Shown here: one piece after another, positions 1 to 9,790 of the stretch
How the letters are laid out: each line of letters begins with the position of its first letter
Numbering within the stretch: the first letter of the stretch is position 1
Virus record (IMG/VR): IMGVR_UViG_3300042908_000401
Location: 1 to 40,394 of that record
From: a virus
DNA: 40,394 nt
Direction: 5' to 3' (one strand)
Notes under the pieces: generated by a model
Database searches by the model: none
What the model was told of the DNA's origin: nothing
What the model saw: only the letters and a program-made list of their open reading frames with translations
Translations under genes and position numbers: made by a program

Positions 1-127
1 CATTACCGCCGCCGCCGACAGTAACGGTATATGAAGTTCCCAATACTAAACTTAACGCAGTTTCGGCAGATGCGCCGCCGCCGCTAGTTCCCGCAGATGT
101 ACGATAACCGCCAGCGCCGCCGCCACC
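1..127. repeat. 127-bp terminal direct repeat, left copy
   Basis: Bases 1-127 are repeated exactly at 40268-40394. A terminal overlap of this length is what a de Bruijn assembler with k=127 leaves on a circular contig, so it is most simply an assembly overlap on a circular or circularly permuted genome. A true short terminal repeat is possible but less likely, because the ends fall inside an open reading frame that stays in frame across the join. Confidence 0.95.
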
Positions 128-1900
128 AGCGTAACCGCCACCACCACCGCCACCGCCAGCAATTACTAAAAAGTCAGCTGTTACGGTTCCACCAGATTTA
201 AACGTAACAGTTTCGCTAGTCGTGCTTGTCGCTGTTACAGAATAAATATTGTAGCCGGTTGATGTGCTTAACGATGCAGTTACGCCGCTTGAGAATGAAG
301 CGCCGATTGTGTCGGGTAATTTAAGAATGACGATACCGGAGCCGCCTGTGCCGCCTGTTCTTTGTGTGTATGGGGCAGGCCCTGACGCACCCGCACCACC
401 ACCGCCGCCACCTTGATTGGCAGAGCCAGGAGAACCGTTAGCGCCTGTGCTCGAAGAAGCACCGCCCGCACCGCCGCCGGAACCTGCTGTGCCGCCCGAA
501 TTACTACCGCCGCTGCCGCGACCGCCGCCACCGCCGCCGCCGCTAGAATAAGTGATAGACGAACCAGATATTGAGTTGGCAGTTCCGGTGCCGCCATTCT
601 GACCTGTTTCGGAATTGAATGTGCCTGGAGAAGACGTTGCGCCACCGCCACCACCGCCACCTTGAAGGCCAGTATTTGAAAATGTATTTGCGCCGCCGTT
701 TGTTCCTTGGGCAGGAGTTGTGGCAGGTGACGCATTACCAGCGCCATAGCTCAAACCAGAGCTACCGCCACCAGAACCGCCATCGCCGCCGCCTTGACCG
801 GGATAAAATCCACCGCCACCACCACCGCCATTTGAGACGTCAGTGTTAAATGTTGAGTTAGCTCCAACGGTGCCTCTGGTTCTGCCAGCGCCGCCAGCTC
901 CGCCAGCTCCGACCGTTACAGTATAATTTGTTGAAAGAGCTAGCGACTTAGACGTAAAATTTCTGTAACCACCCGCGCCACCGCCACCGCCAGCAACCGT
1001 TTCTTCTGTTCCACCCCCACCGCCGCCACCAGCGACAACTAAATAATCCGCAATGATACCAGAAGCAAACGAAACTGTTTCGCTTGTTGTGGACGTAGCT
1101 GTGACTGAATAGACGTTATAGCCAGACGTTGCTGTGCTTACTGATGATGTCACGCCGCCAGAAAAGGTTGCAACATATGTGTTGGGGACTTGTATTATAA
1201 CAATGCCGGATCCGCCTGCGCCGCCATTAGACGCATAGCCACCGCCACCGCCACCGCCGCGATTAGTGGTGCCATTGCCGCCTGTGCCACTGGTGCTTAC
1301 GCCTGTCCCACCGACGCCAGAACCACCAGAGGCTCCTGCGCCACCGCCACCGCCGCCGCCGCCAGAATAAGCTAAACTTGTTATGGTAGACGTAGATCCC
1401 ACGCCGCCGGCACCCCCTGTGCCGCCCGAACCATTAGACCCAGCAGCCCCAGAGCCACCGCCGCCGCCGCCAGCAGTGCCACCCGTTACACCATTACCGC
1501 CATTATTCCCTTGACCAGAAGTCCCAGTGCCACCAGAACGCCCTGTATATGGGCTACTACTATCAGTTCCACCACCACCGCCAGAACCACCATTAAGACC
1601 AGCTGCATTTGTATTGCTGAACGCACCACCACCGCCACCGCCAGTCGATGTGGTGCTTGAAAAGACTGAATTTACCCCCGCGCCGCCTTGAGTACTGCCA
1701 GTTCCGCTAGCTCCGCCTCCACCGACAGTAACTGTGTAATTAGTAGATGGAGATAAAGTTTGCGTTAATAATTGTTTATAACCGCCAGCGCCGCCGCCAC
1801 CCATACCGCCACCACCACCGCCACCGGCGACAACAAGGTAATTAGCTGTAAGTGCTGCGCTGCTAGATGAAGCTAGCAGCATATTTAAAATTCCAGCCAT
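1..1900 (-). CDS. Giant glycine-rich tail/fibre-like protein, N-terminal part (continues at 40394-39597)
   Basis: The ATG at 1900-1898 overlaps the tail-fibre stop (TAATG). The frame is open to base 1 and, after removing the 127-bp overlap, continues in frame to a TAG at 39597, giving 857 codons (856 aa). I read most of the frame on this strand and found no stop. The protein has about three tandem modules of 280-293 aa. Each starts near a YLVVAGGGG-type hydrophobic strand, continues with GGYR and a YTVTVGGGG segment, then long Gly/Ser/Asn-rich stretches, and ends with a VTATSTTSE-type strand. Module ends lie near 1080, 205 and 39620. This resembles the glycine-rich domains found in phage tail-tip and adhesin proteins. 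Its place after the fibre gene suggests a host-binding or fibre-tip role, which is inference. No enzyme motif is seen. Confidence 0.85.
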   Translation of the reverse strand, partial: MAGILNMLLASSSSAALTANYLVVAGGGGGGGMGGGGAGGYKQLLTQTLSPSTNYTVTVGGGGASGTGSTQGGAGVNSVFSSTTSTGGGGGGAFSNTNAAGLNGGSGGGGGTDSSSPYTGRSGGTGTSGQGNNGGNGVTGGTAGGGGGGSGAAGSNGSGGTGGAGGVGSTSTITSLAYSGGGGGGGGAGASGGSGVGGTGVSTSGTGGNGTTNRGGGGGGGYASNGGAGGSGIVIIQVPNTYVATFSGGVTSSVSTATSGYNVYSVTATSTTSETVSFASGIIADYLVVAGGGGGGGTEETVAGGGGGAGGYRNFTSKSLALSTNYTVTVGAGGAGGAGRTRGTVGANSTFNTDVSNGGGGGGGFYPGQGGGDGGSGGGSSGLSYGAGNASPATTPAQGTNGGANTFSNTGLQGGGGGGGATSSPGTFNSETGQNGGTGTANSISGSSITYSSGGGGGGGRGSGGSNSGGTAGSGGGAGGASSSTGANGSPGSANQGGGGGGAGASGPAPYTQRTGGTGGSGIVILKLPDTIGASFSSGVTASLSTSTGYNIYSVTATSTTSETVTFKSGGTVTADFLVIAGGGGGGGGYAGGGGAGGYRTSAGTSGGGASAETALSLVLGTSYTVTVGGGGN

Positions 1901-3588
1901 TAGGTTAAACCTGCACCGCTAATAATCCAGCTAGTCGATGTAACTTTTACAGCCGTAGCAACTCCGTTTTGTGCAAGTGTTCTATTGCCGGTCGATGTGC
2001 CGCCAGCAAGTGTCATCGTATCTGTCGTGATAGCGATAGTAAGATTGCCAGCGTAAATATTCGCAATCGTCAAAACAGTTCCAACTGGATAAGCAACAGA
2101 GCTATTTGCAGGAATTGTATAAGTTAATGACGCGCCGTTCATAACGGCTAATTGGCCGCTATCAGCTAATGTTTGCGTATTATAGCTTGATGTTTTAGCG
2201 GCACCGCCAACTTGCGGAATATTTAAATAACCAATACTTGCAGACGCACTGGGAAACGTCATCGTCGTGCTGTCAGTGCCAGCAAATGTCAAAGAGTTGT
2301 TAAAAGTAGCTGACTTACCATCTACGCCAGCGAGTGTAAGTGAATTGCTTACAGTAAGTGTTTTGCCAGAGGCAGGCGCATAGGTGCTGTAGGTTATAAA
2401 ACCACCTGAAGCATTGACAGCATTACCCAAAGCAGTTGTAACGCCTGTTCCAGGCGTAACAGTAGCAAGCCCACCAAGACCAAGATTCGTTCTAGCTGTA
2501 GTTGTATTCGTAAGATCAGAAAGGTTATTAGTGGCGATTAAGGCTGATCCGCCACCTGTATTATAAGCGGTAGTCCATGCGCTACCGCTCCATGCTTTCA
2601 TCGCACTTGTAGTGCTATTCCAATATAAATCGCCTGTGGTTCTTGATGAGCCGTCAGGGCGAGTTGTTGGATCACTCGAATATGATCCATAATACTGATT
2701 GTGAAATGTCGTATAGCTAGTGGCCGCATTTGTCGCGCTAGTCGAGGCTGATGAGGCGCTTGTAGCGGCGTTAGTCGCTGAAGTAGCAGCGTTTGTTGCG
2801 CTGGTCGAAGCGTTTGAAGCGCTAGTAGAAGCGGCTGATGCGGAACTAGATGCTGCTGAAGCTGACGTTGCTGCCGCTGTAGCGCTTGAGGCGGCTGCTG
2901 TAGCTGATGACGAAGCTGATGCAGCATCAACGATCAATGACCATTTAGCAGCATCCGTATTGGTGCTTATTGGCTGTGATCCAGATGATGTGTGACCAGT
3001 GACGCAAATATAAATATTATTGTTCGATGTGTCCTTGATTAGATCGCGGACTTTATAAACAACGCCAGATGACCAGTTTCCGCGATATGTGCCAAGTTCT
3101 TGAGTAACAGACAATTCGCCAGTCGCATCAAAACCCAACACTTTGTTAGCGCGGTCTGTTGCCGTTACCGTAAACTCAGTCGAAGTCATCGTATTTGTAG
3201 ATGACAATTTGATAGAACGACCAACGGCTTCGTTAATCTGCTGGTTTTCCATCGTTAACTGATCCAGCGCCTTTTCGTGCGAAGCGGCGGGGAAGGGATC
3301 GTTTTCAACGTAATGGGTAAGCTGAGTTAATGGGATGCTGCGAAGGATAGATAGTTTCTGTGCAGAGGTGGGAGCGACAGTAGTTGTTGCAGTTCCGCCA
3401 CTTGTTACGCCTGCGCCAGTCAGAGTGTAATCAGTGCCAAGGACTAAGGTTGTCGCATCGCCCGTGGCAATGGTTGTCCGAATCACCGTGACATGCGTGT
3501 TGTCCAAAAAATAAAACGGGATCGTGAACGAAGTCGTTGACCCGTTTCCATTATAGTCAGCGCGCGATGTGGTCGATTGAACTGTCAT
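1900..3588 (-). CDS. Tail fibre protein with T7 gp17-like N-terminus
   Basis: This 562-aa virion protein should form the tail fibre. The first 140 residues (TSRADYNGNG, TSFTIPFYFLDNTHV, GTDYTL, LSILRSIPLTQ, EKALDQLTMENQQI) match the virion-attachment domain of T7-type fibres. Residues 215-300 are an Ala/Ser/Thr-rich run with repeating SATNAATSA-type units, likely a coiled-coil or collagen-like shaft. The C-terminal half is Ser/Thr/Gly-rich and strand-like, as in receptor-binding regions. GGGG lies five bases before the ATG, giving a clear ribosome binding site. The gene is separated from the upstream 1307-aa gene by about 50 bp that carry the GTTGCGATAATGCTA motif, suggesting its own promoter. 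Its stop overlaps the start of the glycine-rich gene. Confidence 0.9.
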   Translation of the reverse strand: MTVQSTTSRADYNGNGSTTSFTIPFYFLDNTHVTVIRTTIATGDATTLVLGTDYTLTGAGVTSGGTATTTVAPTSAQKLSILRSIPLTQLTHYVENDPFPAASHEKALDQLTMENQQINEAVGRSIKLSSTNTMTSTEFTVTATDRANKVLGFDATGELSVTQELGTYRGNWSSGVVYKVRDLIKDTSNNNIYICVTGHTSSGSQPISTNTDAAKWSLIVDAASASSSATAAASSATAAATSASAASSSASAASTSASNASTSATNAATSATNAATSASSASTSATNAATSYTTFHNQYYGSYSSDPTTRPDGSSRTTGDLYWNSTTSAMKAWSGSAWTTAYNTGGGSALIATNNLSDLTNTTTARTNLGLGGLATVTPGTGVTTALGNAVNASGGFITYSTYAPASGKTLTVSNSLTLAGVDGKSATFNNSLTFAGTDSTTMTFPSASASIGYLNIPQVGGAAKTSSYNTQTLADSGQLAVMNGASLTYTIPANSSVAYPVGTVLTIANIYAGNLTIAITTDTMTLAGGTSTGNRTLAQNGVATAVKVTSTSWIISGAGLT

Positions 3589-3600
3589 AGTATCCCCAAC

Positions 3601-3620
3601 ACGATAGCATTATCGCAACA
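3601..3620 (-). promoter_or_regulatory. GTTGCG-TAATGCTA motif upstream of tail fibre gene
   Basis: Read on the minus strand this is GTTGCGATAATGCTATCGT, ending 12 bases before the fibre ATG. Closely similar copies occur before the holin (37811-37826, minus), before the DNA polymerase gene (30036-30052, plus) and in the 25.85-kb lipoprotein gene. The position fits a promoter or activator site for the fibre and lysis part of the late operon. I see no convincing sigma-70 -35/-10 pair with correct spacing, so the type of site is uncertain. Confidence 0.45.
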
Positions 3621-3638
3621 TTTGGACGAAAAATATAG

Positions 3639-6600
3639 TCATTTCGGTTGCATCCGCTTATTCAATTCACTTTGAACGACGGATGCCTTTTCTTGTCTCT
3701 GAGCGGGTGTAACAACTGTCGCCGCTGCTGCCTTTCGGGCTAAGTCCATAATCCTTGTGTAATACTCTTTTTGAATCATATCCGGCATAGTGTTCCACTG
3801 AGGCGAATTAACTATTGGCTCCAACTGCTTGTAAGCCATTTCGCCTGCAATCTTGCCAAATTGATCCTTTTGCTCTGCCGTCAAATCAATACGGCCAAGT
3901 TTCTTGTCGCCTTTGGACGGTATTTGAATGCTGTCAGGAGCCTTGGCAAAGCCAAGTCCAAGCCTAGAAGCCTCATTGCGCACTTTGTCCGTTGACTGTG
4001 TTGTTACGGTTATGGGTAACAAGCCAAGCGGGCGTTCTTTAGTGGCTATCTCTTCGCCAAAGGCATCGCGCTTTGGCGTAAGCGTCTCAGACATGCCAGG
4101 GGTGCGAGCTTTAATCGCATCAATAATGCCGTTTACTTCCCGCTGATACGGGTCGGTCATTTGATTGACCTGACTAACTAATGTCGGAACCGCAGCGCTG
4201 GCTACAAAATTCTGAATAAATTTCATGCCGCGGCTAGTAGGGTCATTAATTGCGTTCAATACTTGGGTCATGCCCGCCAAAAACGTTTGGTTAGTAATAG
4301 CGTTAGCAAAAGCAACAGCGCCCATTTTGGCTAGAACGTCGCGTTCCTGTGTGGACGATTGTTCCCAAATGTTTTGCATATCGGCATACATACCCATCAA
4401 TGTGCCGACAGGCGCAAGACGCTGATAGCTATAGTATTTATCGTTGTATTTGATACTATATGGTTGCCAGCCGGTAGCCATTTGTGTGGCGCGCTTACGC
4501 GGATCAGGATCGCCGCCGCCTGTAATAAAGCCGTTTGCTGCGCCAGCCCAAACTAAAGCACCAATTCCAGCGCCGACAACAAACTCTGCCGCAGCTTTAT
4601 CGCGCGATATGCCGCCTTCAGATATAGCTTTACGCCATTCGGGAACAGTCATAGAAACCGGCGTATAGCGCAGCATTTCTTCCATGACGTTAAGCGGGGT
4701 CTTAACAAACGGAAGCGCCCATTCAGCTTTTAACGCTCTAACAGCGTTTTGAACTGCGCGCCCTTTAGGACCAAGTTCCTTGTTAAACGTAAAACGATCT
4801 GAAGCGACATCAATCTGCGCTTTCATTTCTGCCGTTGGATTTGTCGCTAATTGAACGACACGTTCCTTAAATTCTCTGGTTGATGGGTTGAGATTTTCTT
4901 TTACCGCTTGACGTGTGGCCAAAGCATAAGCCTCGCCACGCTCAACCATGGCTCTGGTCAGCGCGTCACCGGCAGACAATCCGCGGAATGGTAGGCGAAT
5001 TATTTCACCTAATCTTCCTTGATTGGCGTTTTTAACCGCTTCAACTTTTTCGCCAGGGCGAGCGCCAGTTTTAAGAATTGTTCCGGCCATACGAAGACCG
5101 TCCATGGCACCCATGATATTGCCCGTGGCACGAGCAAGAGGTTCAGCCGCAACAACACGATCTTGCCCGCCGCGCATCTTTCCAGGGATGACGGCTATTG
5201 CGTCAACCATGGGAATAAGTGGCATATAAACAACGTTACCTAATATGTTTGCGATTTGAGAGATTGGACCTGAGACTAACGATGCTCGATAGGCTTCTAC
5301 TGTCTTTTCCCAAGTCGTCGCATCTTTCCCTTCGCGGGCAAATTTAGCGGCTTGTTCAATATTGTCTAAGCCAAGGATCATTTCTGCCAAGGCTTTAGGA
5401 TCATTCCCGTAACGATCCATCAAGTCTTTAACAGCTTCGGTCTTTTTGAGCGCATCACCCGTGTTCTTCAAAATGTTTAATGCGCGACCGACTTCAGCGC
5501 GAGCGCCCAAAAACTGTGCTTGAATGGCGGCTAATCTGTCGAATGAAGCCAGAAAGTCGGCAGTTTGTTCAAGCGTAGGGTTTTCTAGTTTAGAATATTC
5601 TTCTGCGCGTAACCGATTATCTTCAGCCGCTTTCTCTACCATAACTTTGCGAGCAAGCAGTTCTGCTGCGCCTGCTGGCGTTCCGGGTTGACGAACAGGA
5701 GCGGGATCTGCGCCAAGATATTCTTTCAGTTTTACCGCGGCTTCTAGCTCAGTCTCTTCCCAAGAAACTTTACCACGGCGTTGCGCATTAATTTCTTCTT
5801 CATAGACTTGCGAGGTTTTGGCTATCACGTCCTTGATTTCGTCTGTCGTATTAAGACGATCAAAGTTCATATTTATGCCACGGGAGGGTTCGCCTGGAAC
5901 CTTGTCGTAGGGCGTAAACGGATTATTCACGTTCATCAGTTCAGCTTTTTGACTGAATGAAACGGTTTCTTTAGTATTAGCGTCCAACGCCATTTTTTGA
6001 TAAGCGCGCGGAATCTCTGGCGGAACGTTTGGTGCAGCTTCAACAGAACCAGTGGCTTTTGCGGCTTCTGGCGCAAGTTCTACAGAGCCATTGACTTCCG
6101 GCTTTTCGACGCCTTTTTCGACTGAGCGAATAAGATCGTGCATTGCCGTGTAATCTTTTTCTCCAAAGCCAAAAGCCTTGGCGACAGATTGAACGAATGT
6201 GGTGAACATGGTCGGGGATTGGCCGACACCCCGTATGCCGCGCAAAACGTTAATTGTTTCGGGCGAACTCATGCCATAAGCGACAAATTCAGCCGGGTTT
6301 TGCAACGCCTTTTTAACTCGCTGCAAATCCTCCCGTGAAACGCCATCAATGCCGCTCGCAATGCTTTCGCGGACATGAGACATGATCCCGGTTATTTCGC
6401 TAGTAAATTGTGGGTTACTCTTCAACTCAGTTTGAGTTGCTTCATGGATGACTTCGTGAAAAGCGGATTCTAATTTAACGCCTTCACGAAATTGCAGACT
6501 ATTGGTCTTAGGATTGGCTTGCGCCATACGCTTGTCAGAGTAGCCTCTAAAAGCCCATTCGCTATCTGGCAAAACCTCAATCTTATAGCCTTTAAGGTTA

Positions 6601-7562
6601 GGCTCTAGCTTTTCAAGAATCTTGGTAGCGAAATGATCTTCGCCAAGCGTTTCTTTCAAACGTCCAACTAATTCGCCGCTGTTGGTTATCCCATCAGCTT
6701 TTAAAGGCGTGGCGGCAGTTGTTTTCCATTGATCAATAGCAGGCGTAATACGGGGAGGAACACCCAAATCATCCATAATCTGAGGATCAAGGCGCGCGTC
6801 CAAAGTTACCTGTGCCGGATCAACGCCCGTTTTCGCAAAAACATTAGAAACGCGGCGACTTACTGCATTAACAGCTTTCAAGCCGCCAACCATGATCGCC
6901 GCATTAGCGAAGTCGTCCCATTCTGGCAATCGACCTTCAAGTGCAGCAGGGGCAACGGTTAAAGTTGCAGCTTCCGCGCCCCCCGTAACGGCTGCGGTTC
7001 CTTTCCAGCCCAAACCAGCAGCTTCAGCGCCTTTTAAAGCATAGCCGCCAACGCCAGCAGTTAAGCCGCCAACAACGGCGTCTTCTGCAACTTTAGGAAT
7101 AATGATCGCAGCGCGAGTAAGAAAGTCGGCTGTGTTTTTAATAGAGCCATTTTGATAGGCGCTGATTAAAGATTCACGAATAGCTGTTGGAACGGCAAAC
7201 GCTCCTGCGCCTGCGCCAACGACGTTGCCGATAATAGGGACTTCTGAACCAGCTATGCCGCCAGCGATACCGCCAGCCACCATGGCCGGAAAATCGCCAG
7301 CTAATTGGCCGACGCCTGCGGCAAGTTTGTTATACCAAGCCTCATGTTCGGGCTTTAGTTGAACATCAGGGAGTTTTCCGCGTCCGGCCAAGCCCAAGAC
7401 TGAATTTTCATAACCGGCTTCAAATGCTTCAACAGGGCCGCTTGCTGTTTTCGGGCCGGTAGGCGCAACAGGTGTGGCAGGCGCAGCAAAAATGCTTGCG
7501 TCCAACGCTCTGTCAGTAGCAGGCTGAGTATTAAAAATGTCGGCGTCAAGAACTTCCGTCAT
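3639..7562 (-). CDS. Large internal virion (ejection) protein with HExxH metallopeptidase-like motif
   Basis: At 1307 aa this is the largest single unbroken gene and sits where T7-like phages encode the gp16-type internal core protein ejected with DNA. The start at 7562 overlaps the previous gene by four bases. Residues about 80-200 are rich in Gly/Ala/Val with several hydrophobic stretches, possibly membrane-inserting. At residues 369-373 there is HEVIH in the context SAFHEVIHEATQ, followed by NPAEFVAYG (E425), the spacing expected of a gluzincin-type zinc peptidase. Around residues 1000-1060 there is another hydrophobic Gly/Ala-rich segment. The C-terminal 250 residues are helical and charged. 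The ejection role rests on synteny and size, and the protease is inferred from the motif only. Confidence 0.75.
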   Translation of the reverse strand: MTEVLDADIFNTQPATDRALDASIFAAPATPVAPTGPKTASGPVEAFEAGYENSVLGLAGRGKLPDVQLKPEHEAWYNKLAAGVGQLAGDFPAMVAGGIAGGIAGSEVPIIGNVVGAGAGAFAVPTAIRESLISAYQNGSIKNTADFLTRAAIIIPKVAEDAVVGGLTAGVGGYALKGAEAAGLGWKGTAAVTGGAEAATLTVAPAALEGRLPEWDDFANAAIMVGGLKAVNAVSRRVSNVFAKTGVDPAQVTLDARLDPQIMDDLGVPPRITPAIDQWKTTAATPLKADGITNSGELVGRLKETLGEDHFATKILEKLEPNLKGYKIEVLPDSEWAFRGYSDKRMAQANPKTNSLQFREGVKLESAFHEVIHEATQTELKSNPQFTSEITGIMSHVRESIASGIDGVSREDLQRVKKALQNPAEFVAYGMSSPETINVLRGIRGVGQSPTMFTTFVQSVAKAFGFGEKDYTAMHDLIRSVEKGVEKPEVNGSVELAPEAAKATGSVEAAPNVPPEIPRAYQKMALDANTKETVSFSQKAELMNVNNPFTPYDKVPGEPSRGINMNFDRLNTTDEIKDVIAKTSQVYEEEINAQRRGKVSWEETELEAAVKLKEYLGADPAPVRQPGTPAGAAELLARKVMVEKAAEDNRLRAEEYSKLENPTLEQTADFLASFDRLAAIQAQFLGARAEVGRALNILKNTGDALKKTEAVKDLMDRYGNDPKALAEMILGLDNIEQAAKFAREGKDATTWEKTVEAYRASLVSGPISQIANILGNVVYMPLIPMVDAIAVIPGKMRGGQDRVVAAEPLARATGNIMGAMDGLRMAGTILKTGARPGEKVEAVKNANQGRLGEIIRLPFRGLSAGDALTRAMVERGEAYALATRQAVKENLNPSTREFKERVVQLATNPTAEMKAQIDVASDRFTFNKELGPKGRAVQNAVRALKAEWALPFVKTPLNVMEEMLRYTPVSMTVPEWRKAISEGGISRDKAAAEFVVGAGIGALVWAGAANGFITGGGDPDPRKRATQMATGWQPYSIKYNDKYYSYQRLAPVGTLMGMYADMQNIWEQSSTQERDVLAKMGAVAFANAITNQTFLAGMTQVLNAINDPTSRGMKFIQNFVASAAVPTLVSQVNQMTDPYQREVNGIIDAIKARTPGMSETLTPKRDAFGEEIATKERPLGLLPITVTTQSTDKVRNEASRLGLGFAKAPDSIQIPSKGDKKLGRIDLTAEQKDQFGKIAGEMAYKQLEPIVNSPQWNTMPDMIQKEYYTRIMDLARKAAAATVVTPAQRQEKASVVQSELNKRMQPK

Positions 7563-9790
7563 TTGTCACTCGTTGGGTCAATATCTTGCCAGCTAGTTGG
7601 AGAGTTAAGCGGACCGCCCAAATAGATGCGGCTTTTGCCGTCGCTAAATGGGTATGAATTGCCAATCTTCTTCCCGCCTTCAGCCGCTCGGCTTTCGTTC
7701 TGAGCCACTTGCTGAACTTTCATTGTGGCAGCGTTTTGTGAGGTCTGCTGCATATTCGGCATGAATTGGCGCAACTTGTCAGGTGACATCAGGAAGTCAG
7801 GCGATTTTGGATTCAGCAATTCATATGGATCACGTTTGTCTTGGCGCGCTTTGGAAATTTCACGCTCTGCATATTGGCGAAACTGATAAGCAGCCGAAGC
7901 AGAGGAAGCGGGGTCAATCTGACCTTGTATGCTGCGGCTAAACATCATGTTCACGGTTTCTAGGGCAGAATTGTAATCCTTGCGAAAACCGTTTGTGCTA
8001 CCAGATTTCAATTCAGTTATTTCGTTTTGAAGCTGACGAAACTCCGGATATGAGATTTCACGATTGTTGAACGCCTTAATAATGTCTTCAGTGCCATAAA
8101 TCTTGTTTGGATCATTTTCGGGCGCATAAATGCGGTCAATAAATGCATTAAAAGCCGCAGGATGAGATTTGATTTCCCGGCTTTGCTCTTTTTCATAAGC
8201 AGATTTGAATTGAATTAGACTATGACGCTTTTCCCAACTTAGGTCAGGTATTTCCATGATCTGAGATTCAGATATAACCCCGCCGTTTTTGTCGTTGGGG
8301 TTAACAATTCGCTCCATTACGCCATTTGCGCGAGCGTCTTGCATTTCGGATTTTTCACGGTTTTGTTGAACGCGAGCGCGATCCTGTTCAGCCCTAAAAG
8401 CTGTTTCATAATGGTCGGCTTCCTGTAAAACAGAAAACAATTTATCTGGCGGAAGTCGATCCAAAACTTCAATACCAGTCTTAACCTTTTTCCAAGCCTC
8501 ATCGCCGCCTGCTGTGCCGGGGCCAGTATTAGCAAAACTTTCTGGCGTCTGCGTTCCGCCCAAACCTGATATTTGGCGAACAGCCGCAAGATTTGCTGCA
8601 TACTGCTTGGTGTTTGGCCCCCATCCTTTGCCGCTCTCGCCGCCGTAATACATCATGTCCACTTTGGCCATGTCGCCGCCCGCAGCGGCTTTATATTTAG
8701 CCAGCAAACGCGCAGCGCCAAAGATCGAGTCAGTTGGATCGTTTCTGTTGATCCCTAATTCGGCAGCTTTTTCCTCTGTGAATTGCATAATGCCGCCAGC
8801 GCCTTGGCTACTCTCTGCTGACGGGTTCAATCCAGACTCAGCAACAGAGCGCATTTTTAATTCGCGCCAGTCCAAGCCGTAACGATTAGCCGCGGCCTTA
8901 AAACGATCATCATAAATTGAAGGAGCATCAATCTTGTTTGAGATGTAAGTCATCTGAGATTGATTGTATGGCTTTACTGTTTCTGCGCCCAAATTTGGCG
9001 GAAGGCCAGGGGTAGGGGGATTTACAGTCTGATTGCGCAGACTATTTCGTAGGTTTTCCGGCAGACTTTCGGTAGCTACCCCAGGATGACGGCGCACAAA
9101 GCCTCTGGCGGCGAAGACTGTCATATCTTCAGCCGCTTGCGCCTTCAGCTTGTCTCTAACGCTTTGATCAACGCGAGAAAAGATCGACCCTTTATCGTCA
9201 ATCGCCTGATTAATTTTCTCAAGAGATTCATCAAGTCGTGTGTTGTCTTGTGAAACAATCGTGCCGTAACTGTTTTTAAGTGTATCATACTGATTAGTAG
9301 CAAACTTGCCGTCTAGGCTAGATTGAATGCCAACCGCTTCAGCCATAAACTGAGAGCGCATATTTGACGCTTCAGAGGCAAAGAGCTTTTGACCAGCTTG
9401 TGTTTTAACGTTGCTACTAAGATTTTTAAATTCTTCAGCAAATGAATCGCCAACGCGCTGCACAAAGGTTTGATCCCCTGGCTGCGTCTCATTAGCCATC
9501 TGCTTAACGCGCTCATACCCGCGGGCGCGCGCTTCGGCCATGGTTGTATGAACTGATGTAATGTCGTCTTGTTCTTCAGTTTTATAAATCGCGTTTGCGA
9601 CTGAAGCCATGTTTAGCCCGAACTGCGTCATGGCGCGGCCACGGGTCTGTTGAGCGTCGGCTTGTTCAAACTCTGATCTGGCAACGTCTTTCATTGCCGC
9701 GCCAATACCTGCGCCAAAATCGCCAGCATCAGCGCGAGAGGTTAGCTGTCCGCTAGGCCCTACTTGTGGAGAATATTCACGAATGGGCAT
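7559..9790 (-). CDS. Internal virion protein with lytic transglycosylase domain
   Basis: This 743-aa protein carries an SLT-type domain at about residues 295-405. It contains RYGLDWRELKMRSVAESGLNP with the catalytic Glu near residue 318, then GAGGIMQF (the conserved GxMQ motif), SIFGAARLLAKY and a Tyr-rich YYGGESGKGWGPNT segment. Such domains cleave the glycan backbone of peptidoglycan so that the phage can pass DNA through the cell wall. The flanking regions are charged, helical and Gln-rich, as in T7 gp15/gp16-like ejection proteins. The start overlaps the stop of the upstream 254-aa gene by one base (TAATG), and its end overlaps the 1307-aa gene. Both are consistent with coupled translation of a set of internal core proteins. 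Confidence 0.85.
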   Translation of the reverse strand: MPIREYSPQVGPSGQLTSRADAGDFGAGIGAAMKDVARSEFEQADAQQTRGRAMTQFGLNMASVANAIYKTEEQDDITSVHTTMAEARARGYERVKQMANETQPGDQTFVQRVGDSFAEEFKNLSSNVKTQAGQKLFASEASNMRSQFMAEAVGIQSSLDGKFATNQYDTLKNSYGTIVSQDNTRLDESLEKINQAIDDKGSIFSRVDQSVRDKLKAQAAEDMTVFAARGFVRRHPGVATESLPENLRNSLRNQTVNPPTPGLPPNLGAETVKPYNQSQMTYISNKIDAPSIYDDRFKAAANRYGLDWRELKMRSVAESGLNPSAESSQGAGGIMQFTEEKAAELGINRNDPTDSIFGAARLLAKYKAAAGGDMAKVDMMYYGGESGKGWGPNTKQYAANLAAVRQISGLGGTQTPESFANTGPGTAGGDEAWKKVKTGIEVLDRLPPDKLFSVLQEADHYETAFRAEQDRARVQQNREKSEMQDARANGVMERIVNPNDKNGGVISESQIMEIPDLSWEKRHSLIQFKSAYEKEQSREIKSHPAAFNAFIDRIYAPENDPNKIYGTEDIIKAFNNREISYPEFRQLQNEITELKSGSTNGFRKDYNSALETVNMMFSRSIQGQIDPASSASAAYQFRQYAEREISKARQDKRDPYELLNPKSPDFLMSPDKLRQFMPNMQQTSQNAATMKVQQVAQNESRAAEGGKKIGNSYPFSDGKSRIYLGGPLNSPTSWQDIDPTSDK

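Noticed and set aside
280-849. Ala/Val- or His/Arg-rich open frames at 280-747 (minus) and 619-849 (plus)
   Set aside because: They are shifted frames of the glycine-rich gene. GGC/GGT repeats keep all frames open, so the absence of stops has no meaning here.
1-1900. Possible CRISPR-like or tandem DNA repeat array
   Set aside because: The repetition comes from glycine codons and three diverged protein modules. There are no constant-length repeats with unique spacers.
1900-3588. Diversity-generating retroelement acting on the tail fibre
   Set aside because: BPP-1-type Bbp19 gene prompted the check, but no reverse transcriptase gene or template/variable repeat pair was seen anywhere in the window.
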